Shown here: in pieces, positions 10,926 through 22,638 of the stretch
Position numbering within the stretch: position 1 is the first letter of the stretch
Layout of the letters: every line of letters starts with the position of its first letter
Assembly: GCA_029953675.1 (NCBI GenBank)
Contig: JAMWBK010000011.1
Coordinates: 1,240,001 to 1,304,000 of the forward strand
Reading direction: 5' to 3'
Source of the DNA: Rhodosorus marinus
Lineage: Eukaryota; Rhodophyta; Stylonematophyceae; Stylonematales; Stylonemataceae
DNA: 64,000 nucleotides
Position numbers and translations under genes: made by a program
Notes under the pieces: generated by a model
What the model saw: only the letters and a program-made list of their open reading frames with translations
Told to the model about the DNA's origin: nothing
Databases searched by the model: none

Positions 10926-12440
10926 TCCTTAAATCCCTTCCACGGGTTACTTTCACGATCAACCGTTTTCTTTCCTGGGAAACTGTGCTCTTTAAGGAAG
11001 ATTGTCTCTTTTTTGCATACCACCATGCTAAGACTTTCTTGTTTTGCGACTCTTTCTTACGTGAAAATTGGATGAGAGGGTGAAATGTGGATGCGGACTT
11101 TAGAATAGGAGATTATCCGAATTGTATACGTACTCAAACTGTGGACGATGTTTTGAAGACTAGCCGCGAAGAGCGCATCGGATGAAAGAAGCGCTTGCTG
11201 GAATGACTAGGGGCTTGTCCCGGACGAGAGGGCGTATGTGCGAAGCGTTTATTTATGGGTTAAAATACACCGATTACAGTGTTGGCCAGTGCCTGCAATA
11301 GGAATCGAATCTGTTCGTTAAGTTCCACTCGTTTACACAGTACCGTCATCAACAACCTCGGCTCTCGTTCCGAATAAGAATCTTGGAATTGGACTTGGCT
11401 CTTCAATCGATACATACTGTCATTATTGATAACAATACGAAGTCGAACAAGCAAGTCTTCAACATCATCTACTCACCATCTTGAAAAACAACAAGTTCAA
11501 GAATATGATCATTCCTGCTAATCAATTTTCTGTGAGTCCTCCCCAACCACATCAACAACCGCATTCGTTTTTTCTTAATTCACTAAACCCATTATTGGAT
11601 TTGCCAATAAATATCGAACTTCGCCACAAGTCCTTTGTCAATTATTCATAATTCATTGAAAGGACCCTTGGCGTTCATACTTCCTTGATTCCAAGTAGCA
11701 ATATTTTTATACCCCCCCTACCAAGTCATCTCTAACTCCAAATATTTATAAAACACAAGTTGAGCCTATCCAATTCCCCCTTCTGCTTGTACCAAAAAGG
11801 GGTCTATGGAAAACAACTTAAATATATTCAAATAATAGGTATGAATTCCGGAGCGCGAAATGATTGATTTGGTTTTGGTACTCTTTCGGAGCTACAGTTG
11901 TAGTAACTTGCCAGCGGATAGAATATTGAAATAGAGTAGACATATTGAGGATATGATTGAAATTCTTTAAAGAAACAGGTTCAATTACCCGTCCGACAAA
12001 ACGGGTCAGATAAAAGGGGTCCGATAAATGATCGTCCTATATTCAATCAACGTTAGTCCGGAGAGCGAAAATGGATAAAAGCAACTCTTCCAATACTTTG
12101 CGATGTCTAAAGTACGGATCGGAGCAAATGGATGGATTTGTGGTTGAAGCAGCTTTTTCAATACTGAAGTTGCCTAATCGACAGCGTTCGACAGCGTTCG
12201 ACAGTGCTTGACAGTGCTCGCCCAAACCCATCTGCTTTCTTGTATGCCTTTGGGCGGAAAAATGACTGCGCAGCTTTGAAACGAGTACAAAAAAGAAAGA
12301 GGCCGGGTCTGCGCTGTGAAGCAACGCCCAACTTCCATAGATCGTGTTTATTGATTGCTTTGATTGCTTTCATAGTCATCGTTTTGCGAAGCCATGCCTT
12401 CCGTTGGATTTTTGATGGCCATCGTCTGGATGGGCGGAAA
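10926..12440. other. Intergenic; small tandem repeat near 12180
   Basis: No recognised gene. AT-rich around 11500-11850. At about 12179-12222 a ten-base unit (cgacagcgtt and variants) is repeated about four times. The sequence gtccgataa near 12028 also occurs in the palindrome at 46831-46852. Confidence 0.4.
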
Positions 12441-12442
12441 AT

Positions 12443-12479
12443 CTGGTTGTCTATGACCAAGTTCCCGCAGGGTATATAA
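12443..12479 (+). promoter_or_regulatory. SDR3 core promoter: upstream motif and TATA box
   Basis: TATATAA at 12473-12479 lies 131 bases before the ATG at 12604. The motif ctggttgtctatgacc is at 12443-12458, 14 bases upstream of the TATA box, and matches the SDR1 copy at 14 of 16 positions. Confidence 0.65.
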
Positions 12480-12603
12480 GTAATCGAGATGCGTCCTGAT
12501 GTTTTCATGCTGGATGTGAAGGACACATCAGGCAACGGGAGTACACAGTAGTAGAGATCAAATACCAAGATTTTGTGTTGGTAATTGTGCTATTTAGGAT
12601 AAC

Positions 12604-13500
12604 ATGGGTTTCGATCTGAATAAGATACCAGATCAGAGCGGCAAGGTCGCGATAGTTACCGGTTCGAACGTCGGCGTTGGGTTCGCTACCGCCAAGTACC
12701 TTATGCTCAACAACGCACACGTTATCATTGCTTCACGGACCGAGAAGAAAGGACTTGATGCGGTCGCGGAGCTGAAGAAGATGAAGGCTGACGCCAAGGT
12801 GGAGTTTATGCAGCTGGATTTAGCGAGTTTGGACAGCGTAAGGGCGTTTGCAAACGCCTTTATCGAGAAAGGACTGCCCCTTCACATTCTTGTCAACAAC
12901 GCAGGCATCATGGATGTCGAACACTGCAAGACGGTTGATGGCTACGAAGTAACGATCGGAACAAACCATTTGGGGACTTTCCTTGTTACCTTGGTGCTGT
13001 TAGACACGCTGAAGAAGTCGGCTCCTGCAAGGGTGGTGACTGTGACATCGCTACTTGCTAACGGGGCAAAAGCTGATCTTGATGATGTGGGTGGGAAGAA
13101 CTACGAGACGAGTGGCATCGGTGTGTACGGGATTAGCAAGCTGTACAACATTATGTTCGCTCAAGAGCTTGATTGGCGCAACAAAGCAGAAGGAGTTAGG
13201 TCGTTTGTGGTACAGCCAGGTATTGTGAAATCGGATTTGATAAACAAGGCAAAACCAGGTGCGTTCTCGGTCTTTGGGAAGTGTTTGCAGATAGTAATGC
13301 AGACTGCCGACAAAGGCGCGATTTCCAGCCTGTACGCTGCAACATCGGACGAGGTGCTAGCTACTGGCCCATCAAAAATGTTTGGACCGAATATCGCTAA
13401 CGTGGGAAACACTGGAACAAGAGATATCAAAGCCAAGGACGTTAACAACACAAACAACAAGGTGCTTTGGGAGAGGACCCAGGAACTTGTGGGTCTGTAG
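12604..13500 (+). CDS. Short-chain dehydrogenase/reductase, copy 3
   Basis: A 298-residue SDR with TGSNVGVG at 19-26, LDLA at 71-74, NNAG at 98-101, NHLG at 121-124 and YGISK with Tyr175 and Lys179, so cofactor and catalytic motifs are complete. It differs from copies 1 and 2 mostly in the loop after NNAG (IMDVEHCK) and in the C-terminal third (SVFGKCLQIVMQ), the region that in SDRs usually shapes the substrate pocket; a different substrate range is an inference. The Ser of the VTSL block is conserved although the neighbouring VSS becomes VTS. No intron. The start is the only ATG consistent with the family. Confidence 0.92.
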   Translation: MGFDLNKIPDQSGKVAIVTGSNVGVGFATAKYLMLNNAHVIIASRTEKKGLDAVAELKKMKADAKVEFMQLDLASLDSVRAFANAFIEKGLPLHILVNNAGIMDVEHCKTVDGYEVTIGTNHLGTFLVTLVLLDTLKKSAPARVVTVTSLLANGAKADLDDVGGKNYETSGIGVYGISKLYNIMFAQELDWRNKAEGVRSFVVQPGIVKSDLINKAKPGAFSVFGKCLQIVMQTADKGAISSLYAATSDEVLATGPSKMFGPNIANVGNTGTRDIKAKDVNNTNNKVLWERTQELVGL

Positions 13501-14990
13501 CTGCGGTAGGCTGCCCCATGAATATGGCCACGATCAAGAGTTAGTGTTAATATAGCGTGCACAATAAATAAATCATCAACTAGAAAGCGTGTTCCCAAGT
13601 AGCTACCTGCCCAAAACGCTTAACGTTGGCTTTGTCCTGCCTACAGATTAGTGTGGGTTTCTAGTTGCAAAGGTCCTCAACCCAATCTAAGCAAGTTCTT
13701 GCTAGCATGAAGAACTCCGTATGTGTATTAGTACATGGAGGGCCTTCAACCCTTACCCACGTCGCAGATCTAGAGTTTCCAGTTTTATTTTCTTGCTTTG
13801 CGCCGAAAATGTCCAAAATGGGTTGATCAATGCTGTAGCGTCCAGGCGCAATGATTATAGTATTTCAGTAGTTTTTAAAACTATACGAATTTTAGTAGTT
13901 TCTTGGAATGGACAGGTGTCGACGTATTTCAAACAATCGGAGGTCCGGAGGAACACGCTCGACTTTCTTGGGTGGCTGTTGTAAAACGCAGTGATTTGAT
14001 CTGACCTCTACTTCAGAAATAAGTTATATCAAGTACAACCGAAGTGTCTAAGTGCTTAATGGAATCCTTCAGGCAATATCTGATGAAACTTCCCATTCCA
14101 AAACCGCCGGAGAAAGAGGGTTCGACAGGAACAATTCCACTTTCGTGAAATTCCCCTCCACGCAAACCGCTCAATACGATTCAATGGTGAAGCTCACACC
14201 AATACGCAATCGATACAATCCACTTAAGAACTAACTCACCCGTCTCAAGAATTTCAACTTCTGCCTTTACTGCAAACCTCTCCTCCTCTTTTCCCTCTAT
14301 GCCATGCTATCACCCTCGGACTTGCGATATTATACTGAGTCCACTTCTCGCTAATCGACGGTTGCTAACACTCATCATGCACGTAGAAAAATTATTAAAT
14401 TGATATGACAGCTGTCAGATTCAGAAATTATCACTATTCAATGCCAGTGTCCGAACTCCAACAGGGGCAATTGGTCGTGTATTCGAGTTGAAGAAACTCA
14501 TCTCCATGTTGGGTCGAATCCATTTGCCCGTCCCACATGTTTGTTTTTGTAAGCTTTTAGATGGAAAGATCCGGACCGAGGGAGGGAACATTATATGAAT
14601 CATGTTTATTGTGTACTTTTCATAGTAACATTTGTATTCTCGGTGAGCGTGCACTTACTCAATAAGATTTTCGCTGTTTGCGCGTCACCAGTTCAATGTT
14701 TTCTCGTTTTATGTTTGTTTCTTGTTAGAAGATTGGGGGTCGGAAGAGGAATCTTGGTTGCTAAATTTTGCGAAGTATTGGAGAGTTAGTTTCATTTTGG
14801 CGGAAGCGATTTAATTTCGTTTGTTTTGTGAGGGGTTTCCCTGTCGGTTTCCTTACCCGATTTTTTAGAAACGGGTGGCGTCGGGGTTGCTCGGTGGATG
14901 AACTGACATGTTGGTAGTTGATGACGACGATCCATGGATTGCGATGGAAAACACAGGAAGCTGGTCCGTTCATTGGAGCATCATCATGAA
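13501..14990. other. SDR3 3' flank and upstream region of the SDR pseudogene
   Basis: The first 200 bases resemble the SDR1 and SDR2 3' flanks (tatcaact/atcaactag block, later ggtttctagttgcaaagg). The last 180 bases resemble 4560-4730 upstream of SDR1. Between them no gene is recognised; the frames of 60-115 codons show no family similarity. Confidence 0.45.
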
Positions 14991-14994
14991 ATCG

Positions 14995-15030
14995 TGGCTG
15001 TCTACGAGCAGAGTTGGAAAGGCATAAATA
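14995..15030 (+). promoter_or_regulatory. Promoter relic of the SDR pseudogene
   Basis: A TATA-like cataaata is at 15023-15030, about 126 bases before the ATG at 15149, and tggctgtctacgagc (14995-15009) corresponds to the upstream motif of SDR1 and SDR3. The architecture is retained although the gene is broken. Confidence 0.5.
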
Positions 15031-15148
15031 CCCAAGGCGTTGACCATGTTTTCGGACTGGCTGTGACAGACCTATCAGACAGGAGCGAGACATAGCAGGG
15101 ACCAAGTACTGTAGTTCTTTGAGCTAAGAGTTTTGATATTCGAGGAAG

Positions 15149-16030
15149 ATGGGTTTCGATTTGAACAAGATACCAGATCAGAGTGGCAAGGATGCGATTG
15201 AGACCGGTTCGAATATCGGCATTGGGTTTTCTCCCGACCAAGTACCTTATGCTTAACGACGCTCACGTTGTCGTTGCTTCACGACCGTCAAGAAAGGGCT
15301 TGATGCGGTAGCGGAGCTGAAGAAGATCAAGCCTGACGCCCAGGTGGAGTTTATGCAGCTTTAGCGAAATCGAATAGCACAAGTTTGCGAGCGCTTTCAT
15401 AGAGAAAGGACTGCCGCTTCACCTTCTAGTCGACAATGCGGGTGTCGCGGCAATCCCACACTCCAAACCGGTTGATGGCTACATGGTAGCACTCGGAACA
15501 AACCACTTGGGGACGTCCCTTCTTACGGTGTTGCTGTTAGACACTCTAAAGAAGTCCACTCCCGCGAGGGTAGTCACTGTTTCCTCGATGGTTGCGAACG
15601 GTGCAATGGTCGATCTTGGTGACGTGGGTGGGAAGAGCTACGAGACGAGCAACATGGATGACGGGACTAGCAAGCTGTACAACACCATGTTCGCCTAAGA
15701 GCTTGATAGGCACTTCCAAGCTGAGGGAGTCAGGTCGTTTGTGGTGCACCCCTTGTGTCGTGAAATCGGATATGCTTAAAAATACAGAAGCAAAGTGCGC
15801 TCACAAAGATAATCAAAGGCATGAGGCTCGTGATGCAGTCTCCTGACAACGGTGCGGTCCCCACCATGTACGCAGCAACATCCGACGAGGTGCTCTCTGA
15901 TGGAGCGTCAAAAACGTTTAGACCGAACATCGTGAACGTGGGAAACACTCGAGCAGGAATCGTCGGAAGCAAGGATGCCAATAACACCAAACACAAGATC
16001 CTTTGGGAGAGAACCCAGGAACTTGTCTGA
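15149..16030 (+). pseudogene. SDR pseudogene, copy 4
   Basis: The sequence aligns with the intact SDR copies along its whole length but is broken several times. The cofactor region reads GKDAIETGSN instead of GKVAIVTGSN; a frameshift follows at about 15232 (extra bases in the SPDQVPYA segment); bases are missing around 15358-15385 (the LDLA block); a CAA to TAA change gives a stop in the FA-QEL block at about 15697; and an insertion shifts the VVQPGV block at about 15752. The catalytic YGISK is changed to DGTSK. Intact fragments include GTNHLGTSLLT and ATSDEV. Clearly a non-functional duplicate. Confidence 0.92.
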
Positions 16031-16289
16031 TTGTAGGCTGCTCTACAAATTCCCTTCGCGCTCCCAAAATAAGGTGGATTTGTGCTAGTATGTTAGGAAG
16101 TGGTCAGGTCGAGCTGGACATCGACCACGGTCCGACGACTAGTATATGTGGGTTATTGATAGAATTAGTGTTGCGCTGCATTAGGCAGTTGCCGAGTAAA
16201 GTTTACAGTTACGAAACCAAGACTTGTTACGCCTGTTGGCAGAGTTGACATCCTAGCACACGTCCTTGAAACATGTCGATGGAATCTAT

Positions 16290-17101
16290 GAAACGTGTAC
16301 CCCTGGATGGAAACAGACGTGCGGGGCGAGACATATCGTGTAGAGACTCTGAGATGATTTAGAAGAGGTGGAGGAAACCTTGCGAGGCCCATGTAAGGCA
16401 AGTTTGTTAGCATACTCTTGAGGGATACTCCAAGGTGCGTAAGAAAGTGTCAGATACGCAAAAGGTATTGTATGCTCATACACTTTCTGTTCCAAGAGGT
16501 TGGGAGCCCATGTGGCATATTGAATTCTAAAGCGTTGGGTTTGATGTTTGCGTTGGCCTTCGGACACCTTCCAGGCGGGCTCTCATGGTTTCCCAGTCGA
16601 GTTGGTCCTTGGAAATGTTCTTCAGGCCTTCCATGGTTGCATCGAAGACGCTTTCATCCTTCAGGATCAGGTATATGTGACCCAAATGCTGTATGGCTTT
16701 GTACTCTGTTGTATCGAGTTTAAATGCTTTAGAGTAGTATTTTTCGAGCCATGTGAGTAGCCCTAGCGTCGTCTCATCCGGTTTCAGTCTCCTTGAGAGA
16801 AAATTCCACTTGCCTCTCGATTTGTGCCGCTATCGTTTTCGTGACATATTTCTTTTCCAGTTTGTTCATAAGTTCTGTTGCATCGGTTGTCTCTTCCGCT
16901 ATCCGCATCGCTTCGGCTCCTAGGTTGAGTTTTATAAGCGACGCAGCTTGGGATCATTTGTCGACGCTATCCTCTCCCAAAAACGGCGTCGTGTAGTCCA
17001 GCCAGCTTGAGTCGTTCGATAATGCTGGATTTCCAGTAGTTGTAGTCGTCAGGGCCCTCCAACTTTGGGCATCTAAGGAAGCATCCCACGGCGTCCATCC
17101 T
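16290..17101 (-). mobile_element. Ty1/copia gag remnant
   Basis: On the minus strand an ATG at 17101 opens a copia-type gag beginning MDAVGCFLRCPKLEGPDDYN and continuing with WKSSIIERLKLAG, then frameshifted. Further along, about 16710-16560, the block ILKDESVFDATMEGLKNISK followed by DQLDWETMRARLEGV is typical of UBN2/copia gag. Several stops and shifts interrupt it, so the gene is dead. It lies in the same orientation as the pol fragments at 17207-19211 but on their downstream side, so it belongs to another element copy or a rearranged one. Confidence 0.75.
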
Positions 17102-17116
17102 GCTGCACTAAATCAA

Positions 17117-17175
17117 ACCACCTTTCTTCTTCGTAAGACCACCTTTCTTCTTCGTAAGACCACCTTTCTTCTTGT
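17117..17175. repeat. 21-base tandem repeat, nearly three copies
   Basis: The unit accacctttcttcttcgtaa plus g occurs at 17117-17137 and 17138-17158, with a partial third copy starting at 17159. It separates the gag remnant from the pol fragments and is followed by a pyrimidine-rich tract. Confidence 0.9.
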
Positions 17176-17206
17176 CCTTCTCTTCTTTTTTCTTTTTTTT
17201 TCAAAC

Positions 17207-19345
17207 TTAAAGCTGGCTCAGAACCGGTTGACAAAGTAGGTGTTTATGTGCCTGTTGCTTTAAACCATAGAGACCCCTGTTTAGCTTGCAGACCTTGCCA
17301 TTGTCTTGTGTGCCTGGGGGTCTCTCCATGTATATCTCCTCATCGAGTTCACCATTGAGGTAGGCCGTCGATACGTCCATTTGCTGCACATCGTAGTTAC
17401 GTTGTGCTGCCAAAGATAGCAGCACTCTGATGCTCTAGAAACTGACCGTCGGTGAGTAGACTTCTGTAAAATCTTGCTGCTGGAAACCTCTTGCAAGCCG
17501 AGCTTTGAATTTCAGCGGCTCCCCGCTCTCGTTCCGTTTCAGTTTGAAAACGAGGTTGTTGCTTAACACTTGCTTATCCTTTGGACTGTCAACCAGTGAC
17601 CAGGTCTGGTACTTGCTCAGACTTTCGAGCTCGTCCGCGATTGCTTTCTCCCAATACTTCGCATGGGGTCCGGTGAGAGCTTCCTCGATAGTTTTTTTTT
17701 TTTTTTGAGGTTCCTTGAGTATCGTTAAGTTGCTCAACTTGGGTTTCGCTATCGCGCCTGACCTTATTTGTCAGGGTAAGTTTGTCACTTCTTTGACTTC
17801 TTTCGCTGTTAGCTCGTTATTTTCACGTTTTTAGGTGTTGTTGTCAGGTTTCACGTCTTCATTGTCAGGTCCGTGATGGGTTTTGTGAACTGGTGTTTCT
17901 AGTTCGTCTTCGAGGCTTCAATGGCTCCTGAATCCGACTGATGTAGTCTTTCGCTTTGACGTAGTCGATGGCTTCTTGAATGTCTGGCGTATGTGCGGTT
18001 TGGGGTTTCTTCAGAGGAAAGGTTTCCTCCTGCACAACGATGTCTTTCGTCCATCGTTTGCGACCATCTCCGAGTTGGATCAGGTGCTTGCCGCTTCGTT
18101 CACAGCGGAGTAAAGTCCCACGCATCGTTGGTACGTCGAGCTTGTCGCGTCGCATGGTACCATGTTCTTTTGGTGCGTGCGCGATCGCTAGGCAGCCGAA
18201 CGGGTACATATTTTTGAAGTCGTCTTGCTTGCCGGTGAGTATTTTCCGGTGGCATTCGTTGTTGCTTCGTCTTGGTGAATTCGCGATGATTGTCTGCTTT
18301 CTGCTTCTTGCCAATGTACGAAATCGGGTTTCCGTATAGGTATGCGACAGCGCCGCTTACGGATTTTCGGTCCTTTGGTGATGCCCATGAAGCGTCTACG
18401 TACAGTGTGATCTCCTCCTGTTCTTGACAAAGAGAGAAACTAGTGATGCGTTGATTGTGCCGCGTAAGTACCTTAATATTCGCTTACCGGCTGACCAGTC
18501 GTCATTATTGAAACGTTGCGCCTTTGTGGCTAGTAGTCTAACCGCGTACGTTATGCTGGTCTGGTTCTTGTGGAGATGTACAGTAGGGCCCCGACAAGTT
18601 CACGGTAAGGGTACTCTTCTTGCCTTCCGGACTTATCCGTTGGTATGTAATACTTCGTCATCGGCGTTGGCACCGGTTTGCTCTCGTGCATTCTGAATTA
18701 CTTGAGTATCTTCTCGATGCACTTCTTCTGCCCCAAGGAGATGGTTAATGCGCTTGGGTCTCTCTCGATTTCTATGCCGAGGTATTCTCTAGCTGCGCCG
18801 AGGTCTTTCAGATCGTACATGGTGTGTAGCTGCTTCTTAACTTTTGCCACCTGCTGTCTGCTTCCGATAATTAGGAAATCGTTGACGTATACGAGTAGGT
18901 AGACGCCTCCTTTACGAACACACACGGGTCTGCAGTTGCTGCCTTGAGCTATGACCTTGTAGGTCTTTCCTTAGCTTCTCGTACCATATTTTTCCTGATT
19001 GGTACAAGAGTACCCGCATGAGCATTAGGATGCTCCGATTGACTCGCTCCGAGATCCCGTTCGTTTCCGCGCTGTATGGGGGCGTCGTGTCCAGCCTGAT
19101 CCCTAGCTTCTTGAGTTTTTCTTGCATGCCAATGTATTCGCCTCCTCCGTCGGAGTGAACGGTAATTATTTTTTTGACACGACAAACGCTCGAAATCCGC
19201 CATATATTCATCGAATGCCCCCTCAGAGACGTCGTTTTTTCTTTGTATCGGGTACATTTTTGTAAATCTCGAGAGTACCCGCATGAGCAGTAGGATGCTC
19301 CGATTGACTCGCTCCGAGATCCCGCTCGTTTCCGCCCTGGAGAGA
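17207..19345 (-). mobile_element. Ty1/copia pol fragments, minus-strand copy, permuted
   Basis: Read 5' to 3' on the minus strand the pieces are: integrase core at about 19211-18946 (VHSDGGGEY and ETNGISERVNR, the second Asp and the Glu of the DDE triad); a jump at about 18930 straight into the second half of reverse transcriptase and RNase H (18925-18270; YVND where YVDD is expected, then LYVDASWAS-type RNase H); then the post-integrase region (18260-17865; PFGCLAIAHAPKEHG and LDVPTMRG); then the first half of reverse transcriptase (17737-17207; QQMDVSTAYLNGELDEEIYM). The functional order is integrase, post-integrase, RT, RNase H, so two truncated segments are joined out of order. Stops and shifts are present; the YVDD to YVND change would inactivate the polymerase. 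Confidence 0.85.
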
Positions 19346-20900
19346 CGATTCACACGGACGTCTGCGGAAAGCTGCCCAAATCGAAAGAGGCAGAATACTG
19401 GGTTGCCTTTACAGAGGAAGTATTGAGATTTACAAAAATATACCCGATACGAAGAAAAAACGACGTCTCTGAAGCATTCGATGAATATATGGCGTATTTC
19501 GAGCGTTTGTCGTGTCAAAAAAATAATTACCGTCCACTCCGACGGAGGAGGCGAATACATTGGCATGCAAGAAAAACTCAAGAAGCTAGGGATCAGGCTG
19601 GACACGACGCCCCCATACAGCGCGGAAACGAACGGGATCTCGGAGCGAGTCAATCGGAGCATTCTAATGCTCATGCGGGTATGCTTGTACAAGTCAGGCA
19701 TAGAGAAAAGCTCCTGGACGGAGACCTACAAATTATCCAGAGGATACTGAACGTCGTAACCCCAGGCTGACCAAGACGAAGCAACAACAAAAGCCACCGG
19801 AAAATACTCACCGGCAAGCAAGACGACTTCAAAAATATGTACCCGTTCGGCTGCCTAGCGATCGCGCACGCACCAAAAGAACATGGTACCATGCGACGCG
19901 ACAAGCTCGACGTACCAACGATGCGTGGGATTTTACTCCGCTGTGAACGAAGCGGCAAGCACCTGATCCAACTCGGAGATGGTCGCAAACGATGGACGAA
20001 AGACATCGTTGTGCAGGAGGAAACCTTTCCTCTGAAGAAACCCCAAACCGCACATACACCAGACATTCAAGAAGCCATCGACTACGTCAAAGCGAAAGAC
20101 TACATCAGTCGGATTCAGGAGCCATTGAAGCCTCGAAGACGAACTAGAAACACCAGTTCACAAAACCCACCACGGACCTGACAATGAAGACGTGAAACCT
20201 GACAACAACACCTAAAAACGTGAAAATAACGAGCTAACAGCGAAAGAAGTCAAAGAAGTCACAAACTTACCCTGACAAATAAGGTCAGGCGCGATAGCGA
20301 AACCCAAGTTGAGCAGCTTAACGATAATCAAGGAACCTCAAACCATCGAGGAAGCTCTCACCGGACCCCATGCGAAGTATTGGGAGGAAGCAATCGCGGA
20401 CGAGCTCGAAAGCCTGAACAAGAACCAGACCAGACATAACGTACGCGGTTAGACTACTAGCCACAAAGGCGCAACGTTTCAATAATGACGACTGGTCGGT
20501 CAGCCGGTAAGCGAATATTAAGGTACTTACGCGGCACAATCAACGCATCACTAGTTTCCTCTCCTTGTCAAGAACAGGAGGAGATCACACTGTACGTAGA
20601 CGCGTCATGGGCATCACCAACGGACCGAAAATCCGTAACCGGCGCTGTCGCATACCTATACGGAAACCCGATACAGTAGGTGAAGTAAAACTTACTGGCA
20701 GAGATCGATGTGCCGGCATTACCTACCAACATCTTCTCAGACAACACTGCTTGTCTCACCAGGAGCATAGACCCGGAAAAGCCTCTACCTCAGCATATTG
20801 ATCTTCAGTACCAATTTGCACGATAGCAACACGACCTAGGAAGCTACGAGTTCCTATTCGTCCCAACCCAGGAGCAAGTCGCGGATATACTCACCAAGAC
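19346..20900 (+). mobile_element. Ty1/copia pol fragments, plus-strand copy with internal deletions
   Basis: Integrase begins at about 19349 with IHTDVCGKLPKSKEAEYW (first Asp of the DDE triad) and runs to about 19700 with VHSDGGGEY and ETNGISERVNR, shifting frame once. Post-integrase (MYPFGCLAIAHAPKE) follows at 19837-20181, then the very start of RT (EEALTGPHAKYWEEAIADEL, about 20348-20420). A deletion joins this to the RNase H part (GKRILRYLRGTINASL and LYVDASWASPTDRKSVTGA, about 20500-20680), ending in a QEQVADILTKT block at about 20870-20900. Order is correct but at least two internal deletions remove most of RT. Shared segments are almost identical to the minus-strand copy. Confidence 0.85.
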
Positions 20901-22518
20901 GTGACTCCTTTCACCACGAAGACTTTGTCACAGTTGCTGATACAAATGCCATCCTAGCACGTGGGCCTGGAACGTGCTGATGACCGACAATAAGGGCGTG
21001 CAGACTCTAAGGGAGTTTGATACGGAGAAGCTTGTGATCGTCCTTGATGTGATAATACATCCGGATCTCTTTCCGTTGAAGAAAAAGCGCTCCACCCTGC
21101 CGCTGGTTAATGACCTGGTCCCGCTACCCAATGAAGATGATTCCAATGATGAAGAAATTTTTAAGCTGGTGCATCCGAGTACGCCGAAACCGAAGCCAGA
21201 GGTTGCCTGAGCTCCGCTGTTTTCAGGCGTTCGCAGACCAGCTCCAGGTTACACTGTCCACGTCTCTAGTGATGAGCGCTTCCAACATCCACTCGTATCT
21301 GGAATGTGCACCTTTTGGAGTGTCCAAGGATATACAGTGTCTAGTACAAACAATATCATATAGAAAATTGTCCCCAAGTAGCTATCTCACTGATGGGATC
21401 TTAGGCTTCCCCTTGCGATAGCCAGGGGTAGGATCGGATCGACTACCGGTTTGGTTGCACAGTCGTCGGCGTTGACTATGTTTGAATGGTAGGCGATGCT
21501 ATGATTGAGTGGTAGCTACGACTACGTTTGAAGCAGAGCTGCGACTATGTTTGAGTCGCGCGGAAGGCTATAAAAGCTTGCTCTAGGCCGAACTTGGGAA
21601 GGTAGGAGAAGAGTAAAGCAACGATCTCTGGGTACAAGTGATATCAGACTTGTCTAGGTTTGTTCAGGGGTTCTTGCTTTTGGGAGTCTTTCGGGTATGG
21701 GAGGGCGAAACTTTGTAAGAGTCCTTTATCACCATGTGCGTATACACATGGGGACTCACCTATACGGTATAGCGCACCTACCGGCTGGAGCCTAGGTACA
21801 ATTCAGTTTGGGTTTTTACCTCGAAAGGTTCTCGGCCGAATCCAAGACATGCTTCGCCAGTGTAAAAGATAATGTCTCTTACGTGGAGCGCTGTAACCCC
21901 TAAGGTCAGCCTTGGTGTTGGATATAATTCTTGCTTTGTTGAAATCGTACTCTGGAATGGTGCGGCTTGCTGTCCGACCACTTCGTAGATTGTAACTTCT
22001 GCGAAGTTCATCAGTTATGAACAACGTTTCACTTGGGACTCAATCTTGAAAGTTAGCAAGAGGCTGAGTTTGATTTTTCTCCGCAAGCTGTCATTGACCA
22101 CGTTAAGAGCTCGAACTCAGCCAGCCCACTAGCCCTTGCAACAACAATCCCTCAATGGCCAGAGTTGTCCGGACCGCTCAATCCACTCAAGGCCGCGGAA
22201 GACCCGCTCTTGTTCATGGCCATAGATTGCTGCCGGTTCCATCCATTGAAGACGATGGTGGAATCTCACAAGAGCTTCAAGACCGCTGCCTGCTGCTCAG
22301 ATGATGAAGTTCTTTACTCGAACCTTAAACAGCAAACGAAGCCGCCAACAGATCAGTCCACGATTCCCCTTCTCCAAGTCTTTCCAGTTTTCGCGCTGAA
22401 GAAATCTCACAGCAGACATCATGGCAAACCATAGGCACCACAAGAGCCCGTCGTATCTAGTTTTCAGTCGGAGTATGATAAGACGTCTCTCGACGGTGAA
22501 ATCTGCGGCCTTTGAATT
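20901..22518. other. Region after the copia element; no gene recognised
   Basis: About 21450-21570 contains three variants of a gactatgtttgag-type unit and then a TATA-like ggctataaaagctt at about 21570. This could be part of an LTR or another promoter, but no matching second copy and no TG...CA ends with target duplications were found. The 78-codon frame at 20974-21210 has an acidic and Pro-rich end and no recognisable domain. Confidence 0.35.
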
Positions 22519-22638
22519 GTGGGTGATAAAGTGAAGGATAGATTTAATCGGGAGAAGACGGTTCGATCTATTCCCAGGTCTGCCCAAGGTTCCACGTGTG
22601 AATTGGTTTCTTACGCGCATGAGTTGAATGGATTCGTG

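Noticed and set aside
12179-12222. Short repeated units considered as a CRISPR-like array
   Set aside because: Ten-base units are contiguous without spacers and the genome is eukaryotic.
21560-21660. TATA-like ggctataaaagctt with upstream repeats, possible LTR promoter
   Set aside because: No second LTR copy, no TG...CA ends and no target duplication could be found in the window.
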